Positions 55,525 to 64,000 of a stretch of 64,000 bases of DNA are shown here, one piece after another (position 1 is the stretch's first letter; the number at the start of each line of letters is the position of its first letter). The translations under genes were made by a program, and so were the position numbers. Source of the DNA: Dugong dugon (Eukaryota; Chordata; Mammalia; Sirenia; Dugongidae); NCBI GenBank assembly GCA_030035585.1, contig CM057462.1, forward strand, positions 113,765,234 through 113,829,233. The letters run 5' to 3'. The notes under the pieces were generated by a model. The model was not told the DNA's origin. It made no database searches and saw only the letters and a list, made by a program, of their open reading frames with translations.

Positions 55525-57516
55525 TATTTAATTGTTCAAGTTTTGGCAACAAATGAAGTATGAGATTGAAGAACACACAGATCGGGGATAGACGTGCCAA
55601 TTTTAGAATCTTTAGACTAAAGATTTGCAGTTCAAGCCACTAAGAAAATATCACATTTAAAAAAAAAAAAAAAAGAACTGACAGCATAGTCTTAAAAATT
55701 CATTCATAGTTGAGGAAACTGAGCATGAAGTATGGCAACCTGAAAAAGTCATTTAATATCTCCAAGCCCCACTATCTAATACTGTATAAAAGATAAAAGA
55801 AAAAGCTGAATTAGAGGATCTTTCAGTTCTTTTGCAGCTCTATTATTTTACATCCATCACTCAACTCTTGCTTTGGCTAGCAGTAAGAGAAAAACACAGA
55901 GGATCTTTGGCAATAATAACGACAGTAGGAATACTTTGTATTGCGTCTTTCTGGGGCGTTCAGAACATTTTTATCTATAGCATACTATTAATCCTAACAC
56001 CTTCACTATGAAACAGAACATGCATTATCATCATTTAAAGGATAAAGACACAGAGACATGGGAGAGTTAAATGAAAAAGATTCTTCAGTGTAATACGCTG
56101 CCAGAATGAGGCGAAATGCTTACCAGGAGAAAAACTGATGGCAATATAAAGAGCAGAGAAATGCTGGTGGGAGACCCATCCATTCTACCACTCTCTTTCT
56201 CCCTCCTCTAATTCGCCCTCCCTCCCTCTCTTTCTTCTAAATTCCCTTGCCCCTATTTGTAAAAATAGATTTTGGTGACAGAATATTTGACACTCAACAA
56301 AAGGGAAATAATTGACATGCAGGGTGATCAAGAAAATCGGTATTTTTCTTCCTGGTTACTTCAGGTGTTTTCCTTCTCGGGGTTAATGGATAAAGAATAG
56401 TTGTATTAGATACTCTTATCATTTCTGTAAAGATGTCAGTTTTCTCCTGTTTTTAAGGACTGGAGCAGTTATCAGTGGTATTTTACTTATGGAAAGAAAC
56501 TACCGAGCTGCCAAATCTATGTCGTGAGAGTCGAGCCTCGTTTTGTTCTTTAGAAAAAGCCAATTCTTCAGGTGTCTTACCCCTTCAAAAGCGACGTTCG
56601 CAATGTGCTTCAACAAAGCATCAAAATTTACTGTTTCTTGATGTTGCCGTTGCATTCTTTTGGCGCTCTTTTCTCCAAAGTTGAAAAACAACAACTAGCA
56701 TCAAATAGTCTGCCTCAAAACACACACTCCACTAGGAACCGAAACTTCCTACTGGCAGTAACCATCAAGAGCAAACCATACTTAAGAATAACGGCATATT
56801 TTGCATGAGTTGAATTGTGGACTATACATAGTTAAAAGGTCTCTGTTTTAAAAAGCTGTCAGAGAGGAATTCTCATTCTTTCATTTGCCTTTGAAGAGTG
56901 ACTAGCCTGCAACAATCGCAGCTATATTTTTTCCACTATGACACAATAGCATTCCCAAGTGACACACCCCTGAATGAGTAGAGATTTTGTTCAGCTGCAG
57001 GAACCTGAGACCCAGAACACAGTGGCGTAAACACTCTTCCACGAAACTCCATCAGTGATGGGTGGCTTTCTAGCAAGTTTTTCTCACAGTACTTGCCTAG
57101 AAGTACTTGATCCTTTCCACTCCTTGACTAGTAAACACCAAAGACCAAGACAGAGGTGTTGCTACCTGTCAGCGAACAATTGCTTTAATGAACTGTCACA
57201 CTTTCAAATAGGCTGTACTATAGGACAAATGTTACATCATTCAAAACATGTAAAAACTGACACATGGAAAATTTAAAAGATTCTTCACTGTGACATAGTG
57301 AACTGCCCCAGGATATGTTTGAGACACCATGAGGTCTCTGCACTAGGTGGTCCATGAAGGAATACCCCACTTCAGTCCTTTGACTAGTGCATGGAAGCCC
57401 ACAGCAGACATTTAATAAATACGGACTGATTTTGAATGAAAGCGTTTGTACCTATACTTTACCAGTGAGAAGAGAAAATTGGCAGTCATACAGTTCAGCG
57501 ATTCCTTACGCACTTC
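55525..57516. other. Intergenic DNA, mostly single-copy
   Basis: Poly-A at 55,659-55,674. An antisense MIR remnant lies at about 55,975-56,085. Small frames on both strands at 56,475-56,808 show no family resemblance. Confidence 0.4.
55975..56085 (-). mobile_element. MIR SINE fragment
   Basis: 'ttaatcctaacaccttcact' and 'ggataaagacacagagac' fit antisense MIR, diverged. Confidence 0.55.
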
Positions 57517-58046
57517 TTTTTTCTTTTTAATTGTTGTGCTTTAAATGAAAGTTTACAATTCAAGTTAGTCTCCCATACAAAAATTTATACATACATTGTT
57601 ATGTGACCCTAGTTGCCCTCCCTGTACTGTGACAGCACACTCCTTCGTTCCGCCCTGGATTTCCCATGTCCATTCAACCAACTCCTGACCCTCGCCGCCT
57701 TCTCGTCTTGCCTCTGGACGGGAGCTGCCCATTTAGTCTCATTTATCTACTTGAGCTAAGAAGCACAGTCTTCTCGAGTATCATTTTATGTCCCATAGTC
57801 CAGCCTAATCCTTGTCTGAAGAGTTGGCCTCGGGAATGTTTTTAGTTTTGGGCTAACAGAAGAGTCCAGGGGCTGTGTCTTTCGTGATCCCTCCAGTCTC
57901 AGTCAAACCATTAAGTCTGGTCTTTTTACTAGAATTTGAGTTCTGTACCCCACTTTTGTCCTGCTCCATCAGGGACTCTCTGTCGTGTTCCCTGTCAGGA
58001 TGGTCGTTGATGATAGCTAGACAGCATCTAGTTCTTCTGGTCTCAC
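57517..58046 (-). mobile_element. LINE-1 3' UTR, 5'-truncated
   Basis: On plus it begins with a T-rich run and 'aatgaaagtttacaattcaa', then follows the 3' UTR of 54,560-55,040 in reverse complement, including 'cagactccatc'-type and 'ccctgtcaggatggtcgttg' segments. It ends abruptly at about 58,046 after 'ggtctcacc'. Confidence 0.9.
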
Positions 58047-58684
58047 CTTACATGCTTCTGAACACCAGGATGGTGAAGGGCATGCATGGGTAGGTGGGTG
58101 GGAGAGAGCTGAGTTAAAAATAAGGAGAAGGGATAGCTCTGCTCTTCTTGCTTCAATACTTTATTAATTATAATGATGCTAAACCAGATACACATCCCAC
58201 TTCAGAGGGTTTTTGTAGCACCCTAAGTAATTTTCATTAAATATTAGCTGTCACTATTATTATCATTCTAGAAATGGGTACTAGGTAGCAGTTTCAGAAC
58301 TCATGAAAACCAGATTCATATTTCCATAGCAAATGTGACTATAAAGGCACATTACCATTAAAACAAACAAAAACACGCTTCATAAAATGTGACTGTAAAG
58401 TAAGATTTATTGAAGGCAATTCCCACACTGGAGTTCTGAAGATTATCCAAACCAGCTTGATGTCTTTAATGGTTTTCTTTTTTTCTGTAATCTGAGCTAC
58501 AGACACCCTATAAAAGTTTCCCTACTCCAGGAATAGTTGTCTAGTATTCCATCCTGGGTGAATCCAAGAGGGATAGGCCCCAAATTGAGCTGGCTTTCCT
58601 AGACATTGGGCTGGGCAGAAATGTAGGTGGAGCTGGTCTTCAGCTGCTGCTGCTGCTAATAATAATAATAACACCAAAAATAAT
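58047..58684. other. Intergenic DNA
   Basis: Contains one of a pair of similar unnamed segments (58,380-58,450; the partner is at 59,637-59,705). A compound run (CTG)4(AAT)4 is at 58,642-58,672. Confidence 0.45.
58642..58672 (+). repeat. Compound (CTG)n(AAT)n microsatellite
   Basis: Short CTG units pass directly into AAT units. Confidence 0.85.
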
Positions 58685-58880
58685 AGTAATTATTTATTGA
58701 AAGTTTACTATCTGCCAGATGCCCCATTAAGCTCTCTATTTAAATTATCTTATTTAATTATCACAGCAGTTCTTCTAAAATGTACTATTATTATCTCCAT
58801 TTCTCATATGAAGAATCAGAGGCTGAGAGAGCTTAAATAACTTTTCCCATGACCATCATGGAACTGTCTCATTCTGAATA
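58685..58880 (-). mobile_element. MIR SINE
   Basis: 'ctgccagatgccccattaag', 'atctccatttctcatatgaa' and 'agaggctgagagagctta' are antisense MIR in order. Confidence 0.8.
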
Positions 58881-59412
58881 AAAGCAAATCCTGTGTAGCA
58901 AGGTCAAATTTAAAATAGTAAGACAAGAGTGTGAACTGTATCAAAACTGTAAGTCTAGCAACATTTCAGCCTAAACAGATTCAAAGCATGTAGCCTTGAG
59001 AGATCGCCTAAGGTTCTGGATTTCTACAAACACCCAAGTCTTGATATCCTCCAGCTCCAGCTCATTACAAAATCCCATAGCCTGGCCCTGGCCCACAGCT
59101 GTGGTTAGATTCTGAGCAGCTGGGAGCCATCCTTGGCCAGCTGATGAGGATCATAATAAGTGGTTTGGCTTTTTCTAAGTGGTCATCTTGGCAAGCCAAG
59201 CCAGTAGTCGAACAATCACATTAGTTGGAATAAATCACACCATTTTTGGAAATTCTCTTTTGATGTTGCCTTCAGGCCCTACACTATATTTTTTAAAAAT
59301 ATGTATATCTTAATCCTTTAAGATTGAATTGGTCTTTTAAAATCATTGAGATCCAAGTGTGATGAGTAAGGTGGAGATCCAACTGGATGAATACTATCAT
59401 CTGTCAATCATT
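58881..59412. other. Single-copy intergenic DNA
   Basis: No repeat or gene recognised. 59,040-59,170 is G+C-richer. Confidence 0.4.
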
Positions 59413-59628
59413 AGCAGTCCCTGGGTGGCTCAACCGATAAACATACTTAGCTGCTAATCAAAAGGTTGGCAGTTTTAGTCCACCCGGAGGTGCCTCAAAA
59501 GAAAGGACTGTTTGTTGATCTACTTCGGAAAAATCAGCATCGAAAGCCTTATAGAGCACAATTCTACTCTGACACACATGGGGTCACCATGAGTTGGAAT
59601 TGACTTGATGAAAACTATTTTGCTTTTT
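59413..59628 (+). mobile_element. AfroSINE, long type
   Basis: Head 'cagtccctgggtggctcaac', middle module 'aagaaaggactgtttgttga' and 'tctacttcggaaaaatcagc', tail 'gtcaccatgagttggaattg'. Confidence 0.93.
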
Positions 59629-59884
59629 ATCAATCACAAAATGTGACTATAAAATAAGAAGATTTATTCGGAGGACTATCCCCAAAGTGCAGTTCCAAAG
59701 ATGTTCTGAGGCATTACCACTGGAGTTTGTGTGTGTAGCCTCTCAGGGTTATCATTTGAACGTTTGAGTCCGATAGGTGTCTTAAACAATCAGAATTGAT
59801 ACTTTATGATAGTTTAAGGTGGGTGACTTCTCTCACCAAGTTATCTAAATGCCCCCTCTTGATCAATCTTGATTAATATAAACA

Positions 59885-60070
59885 ACATGTATTGTCTATT
59901 GAGTAGCACTAGTTTACTCTCACAACGATCCTGTGACGTTAGGATTATTATCCCAATTTATAGGTAAGGAAACTGAGACTCATAAGCAAGCCCTATAGCA
60001 CCTATTTCCTCAGTAGTTGAACTAGTATTTAAATCCAGGTCATGTCTAGGATAGTGCTTTCTTTTCACCA
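59885..60070 (-). mobile_element. MIR SINE
   Basis: 'ctctcacaacgatcctgtga', 'taggtaaggaaactgagact' and 'tatttaaatccaggtcatgt' are antisense MIR. Confidence 0.88.
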
Positions 60071-61080
60071 TTCACAATTGCTTCAGCCCTGGCTTTTCTA
60101 AACCCTCTCCAGGTAGAATAGTTGGGAAAAACACAGCATTTCCGTACTTTAAATCAATCAAGTGGCACAATTTGATGGTACAAAACAACATCAACTCTTT
60201 AAACAAGAGAAGGATTATTTCTTCTTTTACATGTAAAAACTAAAAGTTTTACTTCACAAAGTTATGAACTATTTAGATTTCTTCACTTCTCTAACAAATA
60301 ACAAGAAATAATGTAATATATTCTAGACAAAATTTTAAGATTATTTAAAAGCTCTTACATTTGGAGGATAGTATCTGAATCACGGTTGTATATTATTCTC
60401 AAGTCTCATTAGAGTTTTCAAGGAGAAAGTCATCTTTATATCTACTAGCTAGTAGAGTATCTGCCAATAGAATTTACAGTGCAAGAGTGACCATTAACTC
60501 CCACTTCTTTAAAGCACATTTTCTCTTAGAGACCTTGACAGTTTAGACATAGGGCAAAAGCTTCATTTACCGACTTCTAGTTGAAGAAGATGAAAAGGAT
60601 ATTTTGAAAAGATATGATAATAAAAATAAAGGACAAATTATATGCCTTCAAGGAGGAAGATACTAATACTATGCATATATCAGTTATATGTATTTTTCCT
60701 TGGTGTTAAATATTATATCATACTGAATGTCTAAAGATATTAACAAAAACAGCCTTATATCTTATAAAATCAGATCTGACACACTCTAAGGCAATATTTT
60801 CAAACTGATGGTTACGAACCCCAAGAACATTGTTAAATTAGTGGGTCATGCACACCATTTTTAAAAAATGGAATAGAATAGAATAGATTTAAAAAGAGAA
60901 GAAAATTTTACAACAGAATAGAATGTATCAGCCTGCATAACACATGATAAGGTTAAGTATTGTATTATGAATGTAAACTCCATATTCACTACTGTTTCCC
61001 CATCAGACAAAGAACAATGCCTGGCACATAACAGACAGTTAATGAACATTTGCTGTTAAATGAATGAGTATATATGTATA
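60071..61080. other. AT-rich intergenic DNA
   Basis: Mostly unassigned. 60,790-60,890 ('gtgggtcatgcacaccattt' then GAATA units) may be a MER-type end with a short GAATA repeat. Confidence 0.4.
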
Positions 61081-61094
61081 TATATACAAATATA

Positions 61095-61256
61095 GGAAAC
61101 CCTGGTGGCATAGTGGTTAAGAGTTTGGCTGCTAACCAAAAGATTGGCAGTTCAAATCCATCAGGCACTCCTCGGAACCCTTTTGGGGAAGTTCTACTCT
61201 GTCCTATATGATCACTACGAGTGTAAATCGATTCGATAGCAATGGGTTTTGGGTTT
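61095..61256 (+). mobile_element. AfroSINE, full length, short type
   Basis: Head 'ggaaaccctggtggcatagt', 'ttggctgctaaccaaaagat', tail 'atcactacgagtgtaaatcg'. A perfect 12-bp duplication 'tatacaaatata' flanks it at 61,083-61,094 and 61,257-61,268. Confidence 0.95.
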
Positions 61257-61394
61257 TATACAAATATAAACAGCAAATGTTTATTATTTTTATTAATACA
61301 TATATATTAATAATATGCATACTTTTATTAAACCTTGTGCTGGGTTATAATGTTAAAATGTACTTCTTACTGTAGGACAGGATAAAAAATTTGG

Positions 61395-61495
61395 AAAACT
61401 GTGTGTATACATGTATATATACATACACATACATTAATACACACATGCATATACACATACATATATAATATATATCATACATACCTATATAACGT
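61395..61495 (+). repeat. TA/CA-rich simple sequence
   Basis: Imperfect TATA, CATA and ACAC units over about 100 bases. Confidence 0.8.
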
Positions 61496-61735
61496 CTTAG
61501 GTTTGATTTCCTAGGAGCAGAGTTGGAGACAGGGATTCTTGTGCAAGTGATATACTGAGAAAGTGTTTTCAGGAGACACTAATAAGGGAGGGAGATAAGC
61601 AGGATAAGGCAGTGGAGAGAAAGCAAGGCAAAGCTGAGGTTTCAGATGTCTAACCTCCCAGGCAGCTCCCATCAGCCAAGGGCAACCCCCTTCAGAGAAT
61701 GGAGCAGCCATGAGCCAGACTCCTTCCATAGTAAA
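61496..61735 (-). mobile_element. Unnamed interspersed repeat (LTR-like)
   Basis: 'ggagacagggattcttgtgc' followed by 'aagtgatatactgagaaagt' resembles a widespread antisense LTR-type end, and also 26,780-26,840. Confidence 0.45.
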
Positions 61736-61848
61736 AGCCGATAAAATTCATTCATTTGTTCAACAAATACTTTTTGAGCACATACTCCATGCCAAGAACT
61801 GTGTTAGGTATTGGAGTCTGACCTTATCTCATAGAGATTATAGTTTCC
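61736..61848 (+). repeat. Ancient interspersed repeat fragment
   Basis: 'ttcaacaaatactttttgag' and 'cacatactccatgccaagaa' are the opening of the old family seen at 35,290. Confidence 0.5.
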
Positions 61849-61862
61849 TAGGTCGAAGCCCA

Positions 61863-62012
61863 GAGCCCTGGTGGTGCAATGGTTAAGCGCTCAGCTGCTA
61901 ACCAAAAGGTTGGCAGTTCAAATCCATCAGCCATTCCTTGGAAACCCTGTGGGGCTGTTCTATCAGATCCTTTAGGGTTACTCTGAGTCAGAATCAACTT
62001 GACAGCAGCGGG
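61863..62012 (+). mobile_element. AfroSINE, full length, short type
   Basis: Head 'gagccctggtggtgcaatgg', 'ctgctaaccaaaaggttggc', tail 'gttactctgagtcagaatca' and 'cttgacagcagcggg'. A 14-bp duplication with one mismatch flanks it: 'taggtcgaagccca' at 61,849-61,862 and 'taggtcaaagccca' at 62,013-62,026. It lacks the GGTTTT-rich end of other copies. Confidence 0.95.
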
Positions 62013-62039
62013 TAGGTCAAAGCCCAATTATGAAAAAAA

Positions 62040-62060
62040 AAATATATATATATATATATG
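62040..62060 (+). repeat. (AT)n microsatellite
   Basis: About nine AT units after a short A run. Confidence 0.9.
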
Positions 62061-62933
62061 TAGGATATGTATGATAGAATACTTTTGCAATGGGAAAGGG
62101 GCCATTTCCATCACAAATTAGATTCCTTGGATGATTCTGAATTTTCTTTCACTTCCCAGTTATCCTACATTTCTTTATTCTTCAACAATCAAAGCGCACA
62201 TGCATTTACAATGAGGTGACATGGATGTTAAGATATATATTGGGTTTGATTAGCAATCTAAAGGAAACTGTGAGTATACCAATATGCTTTTCAAACATGT
62301 AAAATGTGTTACAGCTTAAAGGCCTGCAATTGTAAGAATAATTACATAAAGTGGCATCAAACCATGTCAACTATGCTACTGATATGGAAATAAAGTTGTG
62401 TTTCTGAAGAAAAATGTTTAGCAGAATCTTAAGAAAGCCAACCAGGCAAAACAATTCCTAATCTACTGCTGCATTCTACGTGTTCTCCTAATTTTAGATG
62501 ATGTTTTTAATATTTGGGTGATTAAAATAATAAGCTACACAACCTAATTTTATGAGACTTGTGGATGTACACTAATACTGAACAGTGAACAAAAATCCCC
62601 ATTTATTCACATTCTTACACTATCTTTACTTCATAGTTGTTTTTTTTCCGGGTGCATTGAGAATTTCTACCTGATCAGTCTGAGCTGAAAATACAGATTT
62701 AATCATGTCACTCACCTGCTCCAACACCATCCCTATCTGTGGGTCTTTTACAGTCTGGAACCAACCTACATCTCCCATTCTGTCTCCTACCAGTTGCTAC
62801 AACACGCTTGATTTAAACTTTGCCTCGTTCCCTGCTCCATTGATTTTCCTCCACCCAGAGCTAAGGCCAATTGTCCTCCATTGTACCGCCATCCCAGGCT
62901 CTGGATCTAATCCTGACCTAAATCAGAAAGCCT
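62061..62933. other. Intergenic DNA
   Basis: No gene or named repeat recognised; a 76-codon frame at 62,705-62,935 has no family resemblance. Confidence 0.4.
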
Positions 62934-62943
62934 AGAGGATTTA

Positions 62944-63146
62944 GGAATCCCTGGGTGGCACAAATGATGAAGTTCTTGACTACTAGCTGAAAGTTTGGCA
63001 GTTCAAATCTACCCAGAGGCACCCTAGAAGACAGGCCTGGCGATCTGCTTCCGAAATGTCACAGCCTTGGAAACCCTATAGAGCAGTTCTACTTGGCACA
63101 CATGGGGCTGCCCTGACTCAGAATCAACTCGACTGCAACTAACAAC
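62944..63146 (+). mobile_element. AfroSINE, intermediate/long type with RTE-like terminal AACAACA
   Basis: Head 'ggaatccctgggtggcacaa', 'cctggcgatctgcttccgaa', 'cacagccttggaaaccctat', and tail 'gcaactaacaaca', the exact ending of the RTE LINE. A perfect 10-bp duplication 'agaggattta' flanks it at 62,934-62,943 and 63,147-63,156. Confidence 0.95.
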
Positions 63147-63231
63147 AGAGGATTTATGGCCCTCTAATTCACCTCAGGAACTGAGTTTTAATGACCTTCT
63201 CTCCTGACTATGTTTGACTTTGTGGTCGATA

Positions 63232-63372
63232 TTAGTGCTTTTCAAACTTTAATGTGCATACAAATTGCAGAGAATTGTTAAAAAATGGATTCTGATTCAT
63301 TAGGTCTGGATAAGACCTGCAAGTCTGCACTTCCAACTAATGCCAGAGCTGCTAACCTGGGGACAACATTTT
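63232..63372 (+). mobile_element. MER5/MER33-like hAT element
   Basis: 'gtgcttttcaaactttaatg' then 'aatggattctgattcattag' and 'gtctggataagacctgcaag' follow the order of this type. Confidence 0.7.
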
Positions 63373-63391
63373 GAACAGCAAAAGCCTAGTA

Positions 63392-63555
63392 CACTGATTC
63401 TCAAATGTGGCTGCACATCAGAATCACCCTCTGATGACTGATCTCATCCCGAGATATTTAAGCTTTGTTAATGTTGGGTGCAATCTGGTCACGGATAATT
63501 TTAAAAAAGCTCCCCAGTTGATTCTAATGGGCAGCAAGGTTTGGGGAACACTGGT
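63392..63555 (+). mobile_element. MER5A-like hAT element
   Basis: 'actgattctcaaatgtggct', 'gcacatcagaatcaccctct' and the near-inverted end 'ggtttggggaacactgg' are typical. It lies 20 bases from the previous element. Confidence 0.75.
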
Positions 63556-63562
63556 ACAGTTG

Positions 63563-63934
63563 CTGTTGTTGTTAGGCGCTGTCAGGTTGGTTCCGACTCA
63601 TAGTGACCCTATGTACAACACAATAAAACACTGCCTGGTCCTGTGCCATCTTCACAATCACTGTTATGCTTGAGCCCATTGCAGCAACTGTGTCAATCCA
63701 TCTCGTTGAGAGTCTTCCTCTTTTTCACTGACCCTCCACTTTACCAAGCATGATGTCCTTCTCCAGGGACTGATCCCTCCTGATAACATGTCCAAAGTAT
63801 GTGAGATGTAGTCTCACCATCCTTGCTTCTAAGACGCATTCTAGTCGTACTTCTTCCAGGACAGATTTGTTCATTCTTTTGGCAGTCCATAGTATATTCA
63901 ATATTCTTCTCCAACACCACGATTCAAAGACGTC
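63563..63934 (-). mobile_element. RTE LINE 3' end, strongly 5'-truncated
   Basis: From 'gttgttgttaggcgctgtca' onward it matches 39,017-39,385 at about 85-90% by eye. The match stops at 'caaagacgtc' (63,934), after which unrelated sequence follows. It encodes the C-terminal end of the RTE protein (WTAKRMNKSVLEEV, LTYFGHVIRRDQSLEKDIML) on the minus strand. Confidence 0.93.
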
Positions 63935-64000
63935 ATATATACCTGATATCAAATTCTGATAATGTACCCTAGTTCTGATAATATTCCTTGATTGTTCCAC
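63935..64000. other. Right-edge intergenic sequence
   Basis: AT-rich, with 'attctgataatgtaccctag' and a partial repeat 'ttctgataatattcc'. Nothing assignable. Confidence 0.4.

Overview
This is intergenic mammalian DNA, almost certainly from an afrotherian and most likely an elephant. The assignment rests on repeats. The window holds at least 18 copies of tRNA-headed SINEs of the AfroSINE type. Their heads read like '(g)gagccctggtggcgcagtggttaag' followed by 'ctgctaaccaaaaggt', and their tails read like 'gggtcactatgagtcggaatcgactc'. It also holds RTE (BovB-like) LINE copies, elephant-like LINE-1 tails, and older elements shared by all placentals (MIR, MER5-type hAT elements, MaLR/ERVL LTRs). 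I found no protein-coding gene, no credible exon chain, no functional tRNA, rRNA or snRNA gene, and no CRISPR or other prokaryotic feature. The longest open frames are chance frames or fragments of LINE and ERV proteins.

Layout. 1-305 is the 3' end of a LINE-1 that enters from the left edge. 306-13,800 is mostly single-copy AT-rich sequence with a tRNA-Gly-headed SINE (2,645-2,983), SINE fragments, a CA microsatellite and two stretches that look like conserved non-coding DNA. 13,800-16,783 has an old repeat and a cascade of three minus-strand LINE-1 tails, one of which keeps the C-terminal part of ORF2. 17,600-23,760 is repeat-dense: a second tRNA-Gly SINE, a decayed minus-strand ERVL pol region with a reverse transcriptase box, a plus-strand LTR, a hAT element, a MIR, and a TA-rich microsatellite split by a SINE and an LTR. 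24,000-36,500 is largely single-copy with scattered MIRs, one AfroSINE and several candidate regulatory stretches. 36,700-42,950 has nested insertions: an AfroSINE inside an LTR, then an RTE LINE of about 2.4 kb inside another LTR. 43,000-55,530 alternates AfroSINEs, MIRs, MER5-like elements and LTRs, ending with a LINE-1 inserted across the first bases of an LTR. 55,530-64,000 is mixed single-copy DNA with a LINE-1 tail, SINEs and a second RTE tail at the right edge.

How the parts work together. The only recognisable working system is the retroposon partnership. Both SINE classes, one with a Ser-like tRNA head and one with a Gly-like head, carry the same tail, and this matches the 3' end of the RTE LINE. 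That is what is expected if the RTE reverse transcriptase copied them. Target-site duplications can be read directly at about ten insertions. I did not find a previously undescribed functional system here. The items most worth a second look are the modular SINE architecture, the LINE-1 tail cascade, a 56-bp tandem duplication carrying POU/homeodomain-like sites, and two CpG clusters in otherwise CpG-poor DNA. Family names were assigned by eye and boundaries are approximate unless a target-site duplication is stated.
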